A DNA stretch of 64,000 nt from Muscardinus avellanarius (lineage: Eukaryota > Chordata > Mammalia > Rodentia > Gliridae), in the NCBI GenBank assembly GCA_963383645.1, contig OY726567.1, positions 66,120,552-66,184,551 on the forward strand, written 5' to 3'. The notes beneath the pieces are model-generated. The model did no database searches, was not told the origin of the DNA, and was given only the letters and a program-made list of their open reading frames with translations. Positions 21,401-31,275 of this stretch are shown in pieces (positions within the stretch are counted from its first letter, which is position 1; each line of letters starts with the position of its first letter). The translations under genes and the position numbers were made by a program.

Positions 21401-24400
21401 GTAAGATGTCTTCTCATGAACCTAGTGAGACCCTGTTTGCAAATAAGAAATAAAATCAGGCTGGGGATGTAGCTCAAAGGTAAAATGCCTCTGGATTCAA
21501 TCCCTAGTACCCCCCCCCCAAAAAAAGCTGGAGCAATCAAGACAGTGTGATACTGGCATCAATACATACATACAGAGCAATAGAACAAAACAGAGATGGC
21601 AGAAATAAGGTACAGTCAAATGATGCAATACAACTAGCTCAAAATGAATAAAAAACCTCAAAATGCAATAGCCGGCACTAAAACTCTTAAAAGAAAATAC
21701 ATGAGTAAATCATGAAGCTGAATATGAGAACACCTGAGAGGCTGTTTGCAGCCTCATGATGGCAAACATTATAGCAGGTCCAACGGACCAGCCACTGCAG
21801 AACCAGCAAACCGATCAAGCCTAGTCACACAGTGGCACATCCACCACATGGCAACATGAGTGAAGTGTTGGGCAAAAGAGGTCAGACCTGAAAGGAGATA
21901 CAAGCTGAGCATGCCCTATCTGAAAATCTAAAATAAAAAATGTTTCAAAATTCAAAATATTTCTGGCGCCGAGCATTTCAGATAAGGGATAATCAACCTG
22001 TATTGTAGGATTATATAAAGTAGAAAAAGCTGATCTGTGAGAGATGTCACGCAGTGGCCAGCAGAGGGCACAATGGAAACTGGGATGGTCTTAACTCCTT
22101 GATCTGAATGCTAATAAAGGGGTCTGTACTCTAGGGATTTGCACTTGTCTGTATGCATGTTATATGTTAGAAAGTTAAACCAAAATACTCTAATCTCCAA
22201 ATCAAGAAACTGGGCAAAAACTTGGAGTTGTGGGCCATAACAGTAAATATACCTGGCCTGAATTGTCATCATCTTTCAGTTTCCTGGAATTAGAGAGAAG
22301 GGAAGCTGCTGAGGACCATCTTACACTCTTCATGGGGAAACATGGGCATGGGCACTCACTTGGGGGAACAAATTCCAGTGATGGGGAGACCTCACTTGCT
22401 TTCCCAGGTTGTCTTTTTCTTTCTGTAGTTTGACACATTTGAATTCAAAGTACCCCAACTAATGCACGTACCAAATACACTGTCCTGATTTTTCTCACTT
22501 GCGTCAGTTAGTCTGGCATGCTTGCAGACCCCTAGGTCCTACCAGGCAATGGGAGCTTACAAGAGGAGAAGCTGGAGGGGGACTCACCGGACACCAGGGG
22601 TCTGGCCAAAGCGGACTGCCCTCATCAGCTGACTGCCCTGCCAGGCACCAAACTCTCCATCGGATTCCCCTGAGCCCTGGCCCTCATCTTCCTCCTCCTC
22701 GTCATCAAACTGCTGGATGCGGTCCTTGTAGCATATCTCAAGCAGGTTGGCATTGGGCTACAAGTACAGGGTAGGAAGATGGGTTGTCATGCCCACGGTC
22801 CCCTCGCACCCTGTACCTGCCACAACCCAGGTTGGGCAACACTCACATTCTCATCATCAGCATTGAGGGAGAAGGTGATATTGGCTGTCTTGTCAAAAGG
22901 TGCGCTAGAAGAGAAAGTGGAGATGCAATGAGATGGTACACAGGATAGGAACCGCATAAGATGAGACCACATCCACATTTCTCCAACTCACTCAACACAC
23001 AGCTGTCTACAGACAATCAAGGAGCAGCTATGGTAGCAATCCATTTTCCACATTCATCAGCTATGTGCCAGGACCTGTTTACCTGGCTGCAAATGGGCTC
23101 AGAAGCCCGGTTTAAAGGGCAGCTGTGGACATTATTGTGAAATAGAATGACACCCGAGAGGCAGTCAGCCCTTCTCCATCTGCTCCCCCACGATCTGACT
23201 GCAGGGAGCCTCACTGGTAGCAGTATTCCTCCACTTTCCACTGTGTCACTGTGGACTTAAGTCTTCTCTCACCCTCTATTGTTCACTGTGCTCCAGAGAT
23301 GGTGACCTATTCTTTGTCCCCAGCATGGAAAATGCTTGTGCCTCACCCCATGGCCTTCAGCATGGGGAGGGAGATCGTGGACTGGGATTCAGTTTAATAG
23401 GAGGCAAACAAATCACACCGAGAAGTAGTGGCTGCAGGAGGCAGGACAGTGCCTGACCTCACAAAGACGCACACCCAGGCATAGCTCATGCAGCAACACT
23501 TACTTAACACTTTCTTCCTGCTCCCCAAACTCCTCATCATTAAAGCCGAAGTGGTCAATGAAGGCAGACGTCATACGTTGCATCTGGAAGTCCATAAAGG
23601 CCTGCAGGAGCCCAGAGGTTGGTGCTGGAGGGGAGCTGAGCAGAAAGAATCCCCTAACTCCCCACCCTAACACAGCCCCAGGCCCACCTGCTGCAGCACA
23701 GCCTCCTCAGGGAAGTTGAACTCCTTGAGTCGGTCATCCTCATCATCGCTAGAGGAGTGCAGGTGGTGGGTATTCACCTAGGAACAGGGTGAGGGGTTGG
23801 GGATTAGGGCATGCTACAGCTCCCAAAGGTGGGACAGCTACAGGGGAGAGGACTAGACCAAGACCAAGAGGGAGTGAAGCACAACAGCCCCTGCCAGGGA
23901 CACTGGGCCTCACCAGATCCACAGTGTTTCTCTTGTTGGTCTCCGCCAGAGGTCCCGACACAAATGCCTCCCATCTCTCCTGCTGCTCGCCTGGCATCTC
24001 TACAAACATGGGGAGGGGAAAAAGGGTGTGAGGCATTTACTTGATCTCCAATACCCTTCCACTTGATCCAGTATCCCTGGGCAGCCGCAAACCTCACCCT
24101 TTAGCAGCTGCCCCAGCTGCTCAGCATTAGGCCCCTGCTCTGCATTCTGCACCAGGGCGTTGGCCACCCGTGTCAGATGGCCCATGTAGCCTTTCCTTGG
24201 ACCACCACCAGACCTAGGCGAGAGCAGAGGACACAGCTGGATGGGAGGCTAGACACCAGGGTTGCCCAAGCTCCTGCCCATGTTCCCCCTGCCCCATTCC
24301 CCCTGCCCAAAGGCAGCAGACACTCACTGAACGCGGTCATTCTCCTCCCAGGATGCCAGGATTCGCTCCACCAGGCGGCAGTGCTGCAGCAGCTGTGGGG

Positions 24401-27400
24401 GAGCAGGGCAATGTTGGCCTGGGAGCACCGCACACTGAGGGAGCTCAACAATCGGGGTGAGGGGGTCCTTACTCAGCACGTGTACTTTACCAGGCCTCAG
24501 ATTTGTGCACAGACAAGGTCAGGACAGAGACTGGGCTTTAGCCCAGCCTCAGTCTCCTTAGCTCGCCATCAATCTGGCTTTCTATAAGAACATGTGGTGT
24601 GTGCATGCATAGGTGTAGACATACACCAGGCCTCAGCCCCTCACCTGCTCATAGGCCTGACCCCAGCATCTTCACCCCCACTGTCTGCAGTACTCCCAGC
24701 ATTCATGCCTCTTTGCATGTCACCATTACTTCCCACACCCAGCCTGAGGATGCCCAGTAAACAGGTGGAAAAAGGGGCAAGGTTTTCCAGAGAAGGAAGC
24801 AAGGAACCTGAGCTCACATGTTTCACGGCAGGGTTCTGGACAGGTGTCTCAGAGCTGCTATCAGGAGGGGCCCCCGAGCTCAGCATGGCACTCACACACA
24901 CTTCCACTTGAGCGTGCAGGAAATTGTTGAAGACGTAGTGGAAGAAGAGGTCCTGGGGGTTGGAGGAGCACAGATTGACACCAGAGATACCCAGCCCTTG
25001 GCCCCTACTTCCCTGGCCCCCCACGCTTCTAGCCCTTGTACCAGCATGGTGTTGGGCACGTCCAGCACCAGGAGCTCCTCCATCAGGGCAGCATCGTTGG
25101 CACTAAGGGCACTGGCCAGGAGCTTAACCACATGTAATCGTGTGTTACCCAGTGGTGGGGCCAAGTTGCCCCATGTCATCTGCAGTGACTCTAGCTGTAG
25201 ATACAAGAGAGGCTCAGTTCCTGAGTGCCACCTTCCCAGCCACCCCATCTCAAGGCCACACTGACCGCTGTGTCCCTCACCTGGGGAGGCTCAAGGAGGA
25301 GCTGGTGGAAGCGGCTGAGTTGTGGGCGCAAGGCATGCAGGGCACCCATGCTAGATACTGTGTTATCCAGGGCCCCCTGGGCCAGGAGCTCCAGTTGCCC
25401 ATCCACACTGCTGAAGAAGTTGTTCATGGTCACAGAGTCAGACCTACAGCAGGGTAGGACCAAGGGCAGAGTGAGCCAGACAGTCCTGTGCACAGTGCAC
25501 AAGAATGTGTTTGAGGAACACCACTGGAAAAGGAGCCAGCAGCTGTGCCCTGAGGGGCTGCTTATCTGCAGCCCTTTGGACAGGGCAGGGAAGAAGGCTA
25601 GTCCAGATGGAAAAGAAGCCCAGCCAGTGTCCACAGTCCACTGGACACAAGTGAGGATATGTGGGGTGAGGTACAGAGCACAAAAGGTGAAATGGGAACT
25701 GCAAGGTGGCCTCAGGGCTGGATCCTGGAGTCAAGGAGCCATTGGCAACACCTCCAACCACCTGCTTTGAGCACTTCTCAATGGAACAAGACAATTCATC
25801 TCTCAGCACCTTACTGACTGGTGCTGGGAACTTAACCAGCCATCAAGTAACAAGGTGTAAGTGCAGAGGAGTAGCATGGTGGACACCAAGACCTTTCTCT
25901 GAAGCTCTGAGGAATTGCAGAGCCATGCAAACAGGGGCAGCATGCTGTTATCTGGCCAGCACCTCTCACCTTGGCCTCCTGGGCTCCAGCAAGGTCAGCA
26001 GCACCTGGATCCCATTTACAATGACAGACTGGCTCTGCTCTCCCTCAAACATGTTGCTCAGAAGCTGCTCGATAGTCTCCTGCCTGGGGAGTAGGAGCAA
26101 GTCAAAGTGAAGGCCAGGCAGGGAATCCCCCAAGATGGCTCCCCTCCCTGGGTCTTGACACCGATTCTGCAAACCTACTTCTCCAGGGTAGCCAATAGCT
26201 GGTCAGGTTCTGGGCCATCCTGGCCTTGGATCATTAGGTCCCGGCTCAGGCGGATGATGTCACACAGGGACTGAGATGCGTTGGAATGTTGCTGGGAAAA
26301 GGGAGAGAAATAAGGACCTTCCCCACAAGCTGACTATCCAGCCCTGGCCCCTTAGGGACAAAGAAGGGTGATCACATAGACACAGGGGCATGTGCTATGA
26401 AGGACAAAGCACAGCAGCACCAAATGTTTCCAGAAAGGAGATGTCCATATACACACATATGCACAGGTAGCACCACCCACAATCAGGTGATGAATGAAAA
26501 ACAAAGCTTGGTCTATCCAAGCCACAGAGTAGTACTCAGCTATGAGATGGGAATGAGACCCTGATCCATGCTGCAATGAGAGGATGAGCCTTTTGTTTGT
26601 TTTCAATACTATGATGGAACCCAAGGCCTCGTGCATGAGCTCTACCTCTGAGCCAAACCACCAAGCCCAGTACGAACCTTGAAAACACTGTGCCAGGGGA
26701 AAGAAGCCAGACACAGATTATCACATGACATATGACTCCACCTATACAAGATGTACAAGACAGGCAAATCCAGAGACAGAATGGGTCTAGTCCCATGGGC
26801 AGAGGAGCAGAAAAATTTGGGAGGCACTGCTAATGGTCACAGAGTTTCCCTCTTTTTTAGGGTTTCTTTTTTGGAGTATGAAAATACTCTAAATTTAATG
26901 TGACAGTTAAATAATACTGTGAATATTCCAAAAACCAACTACTCTTAAGTGAGTAAGTTGTACACTATGCCATTTATATCTCAATACAGCTGATTAAAAA
27001 GGGGGAAAGCCAGGCATGGTGGCACACACTTGTAACCCCAGCACTTGGGAGGCTGAGACAGGAGGATCGCACAGGTTCAAAGCTAGCCTCAGCTACTAAG
27101 TGAGGCTCTCAGCAACTTATTATGACCCTGTTTCCAAATAAATTATAAAAAATAGGGCTGGAACCTAGCGAGTGAAGAAAGCGATAAAGGAATTCTGGTT
27201 GAAGTGTTGGAAAGATTTACTGTTTACATGGGAAAGGGGGAACTAAGGTGTTAGACCTCATAGCATATTATAAAATTTTCTCCAGGAGGCTTTAAAAATT
27301 TTAATCTGGGGGGGCACCAAGAGCACATGCATATATGTCATTGTCAACATGGCTTATGTTATGATGAAAGACTATAATGCACCAATAAAAGCACAAAAAA

Positions 27401-27450
27401 GAAAAGGAAAAAAAAATAGGGCTGGGGGTGTAGCCCCCAGTGCCACAAAA

Positions 27451-27497
<47 letters not shown>

Positions 27498-27709
27498 ATA
27501 GGAGGAAAAACAGTGGTGGCACATGCTTGGAATCCCAGTACTTGGGAGGCTGAGACAGGTGGATCCTGTTCCCAGAAAGCCTCAGCTACTTAAGTGAGGC
27601 TCTCTGCAACTTAGTGACACCTTGTTTCAAAAATATAGAATAAAAAATAGGGCTGGGGGTGTAGCTCAGGGTAGAATCTCCCACGTTCCTTCCTAGTACC
27701 ACAAGGCAG

Positions 27710-27775
<66 letters not shown>

Positions 27776-29864
27776 GCACAAGTGGAGTGCTGAGTATAAC
27801 TAACAGGTGACAGCCATGGCTCAGCCTCATACCACATTCCTCAAGGGCCCCAGCCACAACTTTGGGCCCCTTAGACATCAGAACACAGCCGACAGCCTGT
27901 GCAGGAGGCGGACATACTGGTGCTCCATGCTCCTTTCTCACACTCATCTTCTAGGGAGCATACAAGGTGTGGGATGTGGGCCTGAAGGAAAAGGCTGGGG
28001 GACGCCATATCACTCACATTGTCATCCTTTGATGGGTGGATCTGTTCAATCAGCCGCTGGACGATCTTCTCCTCATTGAGCCACTGAGGGCAAGAGAGCA
28101 ACGGTTGCATTAGGTTCCTAACCCCCGGCCTGCCCTCAAGCCCAGTGAAGCCCTCCTCACATTGAAGACATCTTGCCGTAGCTGAGGCCGTTCCACACAG
28201 GTAAGCAGGCGCAAGAGGAGATCCATGATGGCTGAGGTGCCAATGTGCCGCAGCAGCAGGTCCACAAAGTCATCCTTCTTGCGCAGGAAGGACACAAGCT
28301 GGGGGCACAGGACTGTGTCACAACACAGGATCTGGGATCACACCCTTCGCCCCCAAGTGCAGAGGGCAAGCAGGTACCTGGTCTGTCTTGCGGTTGATGA
28401 GGATGCCCATAACCTTGCTAAAGAAGCTGGCAAGCAGTGGGTTGAGGGTACCACTGCTCTGCAGGAAACCATAGAGCCGGTTCAGGAGGGATTCGTCTGC
28501 ACCCAGAGCATCATTGATTTGGGGCACATCTGAGGTCAGGATCTCACAAGCCACGCTGGGGTACCTGGGAGGTGAGCACAGGATAGTTGGGGGCTCAGAG
28601 AGGGAGTGGGAGGCCCCGGCATCACCCTTTCACCCAGCCATGGGCCATGTCATCCAAGAAAGGGAATCAAAGGGGAAACAGGTCCTCTTTGCCTTCCATG
28701 CCCTCCCCAGACCTCCCTTAGAACCTGTTGGGGTCCCTATCACCCACAGCAATGACTAACTTAAATCAGGTCCTGAAGCTCCTGCATTTTCTGATATTAA
28801 CCCACTTACCATTAACTCCTGTCTCTCCTGATGACTTCACACCTAGCCCCACCCACTGCCCCAGCTCAGGCCAACTCTCTCCTGGGTCACCATCTGGGCT
28901 CACCTCTCACACTCTACCCCCAACCTGAGTAACCTTTCTAAACCTTCCTCATCTCCTAGACCCCCTTCCTTGGGCATGCACAAGGTGCCCAACAGCCCCA
29001 GGACAAGAGTCGCTCTGCCCAGGGTGCCACCCAAGACCCTTCTGGGACCATAGCCTGCTCTAGGTCTAAACTGTAAACTGTAAAGGGCCTCAGAAGTGCC
29101 TCCCTCTCCCCGCCCTAGAAAGCAGTCTCCTTGTGACAGAAACCTCAAAGACTAGAAGGGCACAGGTGTCAAGATGGAGGCCACCTCACTATCACCTGCC
29201 CTGCTGTCAGAGACTAGTCCACAGCCCACTGGATGCAGGAGTGAGGTTAGACAGACGCCCTGAACACAGCCAGAGCAGGAGGAAGTGAAGATACCGAGTG
29301 AGGTGGGTTAACCTCTGAAACAGGAGGACACAAGGGTACACAAGGGACACTGCTAGGCCCACCAGAGGTGCCACCAGCTGCTGCAGAGGAACCACCAGGC
29401 CCTGAGCTCTACAGTTGGCATGGCACTGTGAATCCCTACTACAACAGGCAAACTGAGAAGCAGCCCTAGACCCCATCTGTCTGGTTCAAGGTGTTCAGGA
29501 CAGAAAATGCAGATCAAGGCAGAGGGTGGCACCAGTGAACTGACAGAACAGACAGTAAGGGTGCAGACACTGGGAGGATCATGCAAAGCCCAGGAAGGGC
29601 AGTGGGATGAGACACAAAGCCTGTGTCCCTGACAGGGCCTGCCATTTGGTCCTGCCTCCCCTCTGGCCAGCCTCCTTCCTCCACACACAGGAAAGGGGAC
29701 ACGAGGGATGCCTCCTCCACCTGCAGAGCTCTGCAGGCCATACACTATGCTGGCTGCCCAGACATGTGGGTGGACAGATGTAGCTGCTGCCCTCTCAAGC
29801 TCATAGTCCTAAAGGGAAAGTAACAGAATCACAGGTGAAAAAGACTCTGGTGTGGGACTGAAGT

Positions 29865-29896
<32 letters not shown>

Positions 29897-31269
29897 TGCG
29901 GTACTGGGGATGGAACCCAGGGGTATTCTACCTCTGAGCTACACCCCCAGCCCTATTTTTTATTCTTTATTTTGAAACAAGTTCTCACTGAATTGCAAAG
30001 GACCTCACTAAGTAGCTGAGGCTGGCCGCAAACCCAGATCCCCCTGTTTTAGCCCCCTAAATGCTGGGATTACAAGCATGCACCACCAAGCCTGGCTTTG
30101 GAAATGGCATTTGTGTTAAACCACACCAAGAAGTCGGGTGTCCCCAGTGAGTGAGCCAAGGTCAACCTTGGTAGGACCTTGCTACTCAGTGAAAGTGAAA
30201 AGGCATCTTTCCCCATTGCAACTTAAGTGAGTCTCCAGAAAATTATGCTGGGAAAAAGCCAATCCCCAAAGGTTAACTAATAGGCGATAGTTTGTCACTT
30301 GAAAATTGTTATGAAATCTATCAATTGTGCTAAGGGGCGTAGCTTAGTGGCAAAGTACCTGCCTACTACATGCAAGGCTCTGGATTCATCCCCAGCACCA
30401 ATGCCACCCCCCCCCAAAAAAATTGCATAAACAGAGACAGATTAGTGGTTGCCAAGGGTCAATGACGGGTGGGAGGTGGGTGTGGTTATAAGTGGACACA
30501 CAAAGTCCTTGTGGTGACACAAGTTCAGGATGTGGTACAGATACACAGGCCTAGGAAGTTGATAAACCTACACTTGCACACACACAAGTGAGTACAAAGA
30601 AACCAGGAACCTCATGTCAGCAGGTGACAGGACTGTATCTTGTCATGATCTCACCTGTGACACCCACTATAGCTATACAAAATATCATCATGGGGGGGGG
30701 CAGCAATAGGATCTATTATTCCTACATCTGTATTTGATTCAACAGTTAACACAATAAAAACTGTACTTGGTAAAAACACCAGGACAAAAACGTAGGGGGA
30801 TGGTGATCAAATAAAATGACATTGGCAAAACTCCATCCCTTGCCAAGGCTGGGGAAGGGTGGGCAGGACTCATTTCACCAGGCCCTGCGTTTCAGGTATG
30901 TCTGGAAAATCCCATCCTATGAAGCTTATAAAGAACACAACTGTACAGCAGTCTGCAGTGGGGAAGCAGTGCGACCCAGTCCTCCCTGACTCAGTTCCAT
31001 TTCCCCAACTCCCAACCAGTAACTCAGTAGGGTGGGGCTCACTTATAGCGCAGCCGCTCCTCGCCGCTGTCTGGAGGTTCCTGGGTGACCCAGGCCACCA
31101 TAGCCTGCAGGTGTGTGGGCTGTAGCAGGAAGTCCAGCAGCTTGCGGTTCACCACCTTGCACTCCTGTAGCACATCCTCCTCATCCAGTAGCTCCGACAG
31201 GCTCAGGTCCTCCCGCTCCAGCAACGTGTCCAGGTGCGAGCTTGTGTGCAGGTCAAACTTCCAAAACAT
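15412..31269 (-). CDS. PPP6R1: PPP6R1, protein phosphatase 6 regulatory subunit 1, complete
   Basis: PPP6R1 (SAPS1) binds the PP6 catalytic subunit and directs it to substrates in cytoplasm and nucleus. Twenty-three coding exons join to 2607 bases, 868 residues plus stop (human 881). Every intron is GT-AG and all phases agree. The start [17 protein letters not shown] is the family N-terminus. Residues 1 to about 520 form the helical SAPS domain (for example [17 protein letters not shown] and [13 protein letters not shown]). Then come the acidic [13 protein letters not shown] motif, [17 protein letters not shown], two Glu/Asp runs (about 630-640 and 667-685) and a Pro/Ser-rich tail ending PISPSSQ. 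The first exon is non-coding, in the CpG island at 41.4-41.9 kb, so intron 1 is about 10.1 kb. The 13-residue difference from human lies in the low-complexity C-terminal half. Confidence 0.97.
15500..15568 (-). CDS. PPP6R1: PPP6R1 exon 23
   Basis: Encodes [17 protein letters not shown] and the end PISPSSQ. The donor is TCCCA|GTGAGT. If the intron is retained the next codons are CAG TGA, so the protein end is the same as with splicing. Confidence 0.9.
15659..15766 (-). CDS. PPP6R1: PPP6R1 exon 22
   Basis: Encodes [18 protein letters not shown] and onward to PSGLPQSQ, about residues 810-845. It matches the human Pro/Ser-rich tail. The acceptor is gcctgcag and the donor CAGTG|GTGAG. Confidence 0.92.
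16261..16342 (-). CDS. PPP6R1: PPP6R1 exon 21
   Basis: Encodes [18 protein letters not shown] followed by a short Ser/Pro segment. The acceptor is tttccacag and the donor GACAG|GTGATT. Confidence 0.93.
16475..16545 (-). CDS. PPP6R1: PPP6R1 exon 20
   Basis: Encodes [19 protein letters not shown] and then AETS, in register with human. The acceptor is cctcccag and the donor TCTG|GTGAG. Confidence 0.93.
16673..16832 (-). CDS. PPP6R1: PPP6R1 exon 19
   Basis: Encodes [19 protein letters not shown] through [12 protein letters not shown], residues about 705-757. SWTATFD and LQLR are conserved with human. Confidence 0.94.
16925..17058 (-). CDS. PPP6R1: PPP6R1 exon 18
   Basis: Begins SGGSTDSED and continues into a long Glu/Asp run encoded by mixed GAG/GAA/GAC/GAT codons. 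It ends in a Pro-rich stretch (PGPQPP). The run is an acidic low-complexity segment typical of PPP6R1. Confidence 0.94.
17059..17589 (-). other. PPP6R1: PPP6R1 intron 17, single-copy part
   Basis: Intronic sequence directly upstream of exon 18. No SINE or exon is seen. Overlapping plus-strand frames read through exon 18 antisense and are not supported as genes. Confidence 0.6.
17590..17883 (+). repeat. SINE copies in PPP6R1 intron 17
   Basis: Two plus-strand dID-containing fragments, the second with the right-arm block only (about 17805-17860). Confidence 0.8.
18378..19708 (+). repeat. SINE cluster inside the L1
   Basis: A dense plus-strand series of B1-dID copies of all three local variants, including the short variant with the ggcttccaggaacc-type right arm. 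A 22-bp A-run lies near 18980. Confidence 0.88.
19804..20608 (+). repeat. SINE cluster inside the L1
   Basis: Starts with a CpG-rich short-variant copy (19805-19988) and continues with four diverged long-variant copies. Confidence 0.88.
20719..21279 (+). repeat. SINE cluster inside the L1
   Basis: Two to three plus-strand B1-dID copies (about 20719-20965 and 21008-21265). Confidence 0.85.
21311..21518 (+). repeat. B1-dID SINE
   Basis: A plus-strand copy with a C-rich tail (about 21510-21519), inserted between two L1 pieces. Confidence 0.85.
21905..22006. mobile_element. Tigger/MER2-like DNA transposon remnant
   Basis: The ends agctgagcatgccctatctg and ataagggataatcaacctgt are inverted repeats of the kind found on mariner/Tigger-type elements, and the internal part is deleted. 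The name rests on memory of the termini. Confidence 0.5.
22588..22757 (-). CDS. PPP6R1: PPP6R1 exon 17
   Basis: Encodes [19 protein letters not shown], an EEEED run, and [16 protein letters not shown], residues about 604-660. The acceptor is acttgtag and the donor GTCCG|GTGAG. Confidence 0.95.
22847..22904 (-). CDS. PPP6R1: PPP6R1 exon 16
   Basis: Encodes [19 protein letters not shown], identical to the human segment over nearly all positions. The flanking splice sites are canonical. Confidence 0.95.
23504..23601 (-). CDS. PPP6R1: PPP6R1 exon 15
   Basis: Encodes [19 protein letters not shown] then [13 protein letters not shown], a signature of the family C-terminal to the SAPS domain. The donor is GTTAA|GTAAG. 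Confidence 0.95.
23688..23777 (-). CDS. PPP6R1: PPP6R1 exon 14
   Basis: Encodes [17 protein letters not shown] then [13 protein letters not shown] (30 codons). It contains an acidic serine cluster that fits casein-kinase-type phosphorylation. Confidence 0.95.
23914..23999 (-). CDS. PPP6R1: PPP6R1 exon 13
   Basis: Encodes [20 protein letters not shown] followed by TNKRNTVDL. The acceptor gtttgtag completes a split Glu codon. Confidence 0.95.
24098..24213 (-). CDS. PPP6R1: PPP6R1 exon 12
   Basis: Encodes [19 protein letters not shown] through [10 protein letters not shown], the end of the helical SAPS region. Confidence 0.95.
24328..24392 (-). CDS. PPP6R1: PPP6R1 exon 11
   Basis: Encodes [19 protein letters not shown] and RV with a split Gln codon. 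It is too short to stand out as an ORF but matches the family exactly in phase. Confidence 0.93.
24818..24952 (-). CDS. PPP6R1: PPP6R1 exon 10
   Basis: Encodes [20 protein letters not shown] through VQNPAVKH (45 codons), a conserved SAPS helix pair. Confidence 0.95.
25042..25194 (-). CDS. PPP6R1: PPP6R1 exon 9
   Basis: Encodes [20 protein letters not shown] through [10 protein letters not shown] (51 codons). Confidence 0.95.
25281..25443 (-). CDS. PPP6R1: PPP6R1 exon 8
   Basis: Encodes [20 protein letters not shown] through HQLLLEPPQ, residues about 283-336. Confidence 0.95.
25970..26083 (-). CDS. PPP6R1: PPP6R1 exon 7
   Basis: Encodes [20 protein letters not shown] through [10 protein letters not shown]. 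It begins by completing a Lys codon and ends within an Arg codon. Confidence 0.95.
26179..26291 (-). CDS. PPP6R1: PPP6R1 exon 6
   Basis: Encodes [20 protein letters not shown] through LLATLEK. The donor is GAGAA|GTAGG. Confidence 0.94.
26470..27005 (+). mobile_element. LINE-1 3' end in PPP6R1 intron 5
   Basis: A degenerate L1 3' UTR/ORF2 end (agaagccagacacagat near 26702, ccatttatatctcaata near 26969). It terminates in an A-rich tail before the next SINE. Confidence 0.7.
27006..27710 (+). repeat. SINE cluster in PPP6R1 intron 5
   Basis: Plus-strand B1-dID copies at about 27007-27160, 27400-27440 and 27509-27705. A (TAAA)n array at about 27449-27500 and a non-SINE stretch (27165-27395) lie between them. 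Confidence 0.82.
27711..27773 (+). repeat. (TG)n microsatellite
   Basis: A nearly pure TG run of about 60 bp downstream of a SINE tail, 245 bases from PPP6R1 exon 5. It is potentially Z-DNA-forming and polymorphic. Confidence 0.95.
28018..28083 (-). CDS. PPP6R1: PPP6R1 exon 5
   Basis: Encodes [20 protein letters not shown] and DN (22 codons, phase 0 at both ends). Confidence 0.95.
28161..28298 (-). CDS. PPP6R1: PPP6R1 exon 4
   Basis: Encodes [20 protein letters not shown] through [10 protein letters not shown] (46 codons), the core of the SAPS domain. Confidence 0.96.
28378..28564 (-). CDS. PPP6R1: PPP6R1 exon 3
   Basis: Encodes [20 protein letters not shown] through ILINRKTDQ, residues 76-138. 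It starts by completing Lys76. Confidence 0.96.
28565..29859 (-). other. PPP6R1: PPP6R1 intron 2, single-copy part
   Basis: GC-moderate intronic sequence with no SINE over about 1.3 kb, which is unusual for this window. Small ORFs on both strands have no family resemblance. Confidence 0.5.
29860..30096 (-). repeat. Minus-strand B1-dID SINE
   Basis: A complete minus-strand copy preceded by a (GTTTT)n run. The right arm comes first and the left arm ends near 30096. Confidence 0.88.
30328..30404 (+). repeat. Full-length ID element
   Basis: A tRNA-Ala-like ID SINE with both pol III boxes and the undeleted middle part (ctgcctactacatgcaaggc), unlike the shortened dID arm in the dimers. It ends in an A-rich tail. 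Confidence 0.75.
30412..30785 (+). mobile_element. LINE-1 3' fragment
   Basis: A degenerate segment of L1 3' type (agacagattagtggttgcca near 30437). It is followed by diverged 3' sequence and a G-run at about 30692. Confidence 0.55.
31043..31269 (-). CDS. PPP6R1: PPP6R1 exon 2 with the start codon
   Basis: The exon starts at 31275 after tgcccacag. Only GGCGCC precedes the ATG, so nearly all the 5'UTR is in exon 1. It encodes residues 1-75 plus two bases of Lys76, beginning [11 protein letters not shown] and ending EERLRYK. The start context has G at -3 and T at +4. Confidence 0.96.
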
Positions 31270-31275
31270 GGCGCC

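Larger units (their letters stand above)
17884..21730 (+). mobile_element. LINE-1 ORF2 fragment shattered by SINE insertions
   Basis: Pieces at about 17884-18377, 19709-19803, 20609-20718, 21280-21310 and 21519-21730 follow consecutive parts of the L1 reverse-transcriptase/C-terminal region in order and on one strand (for example ccacttacaatagcatcaga, ctataaaacattg, gtgtgatactggcatcaata). About ten SINEs separate them. All frames carry stops. Confidence 0.8.

Noticed and set aside
30328..30404. A possible tRNA gene
   Set aside because: The pol III boxes belong to an ID SINE. The cloverleaf is not preserved and an A-tail follows.
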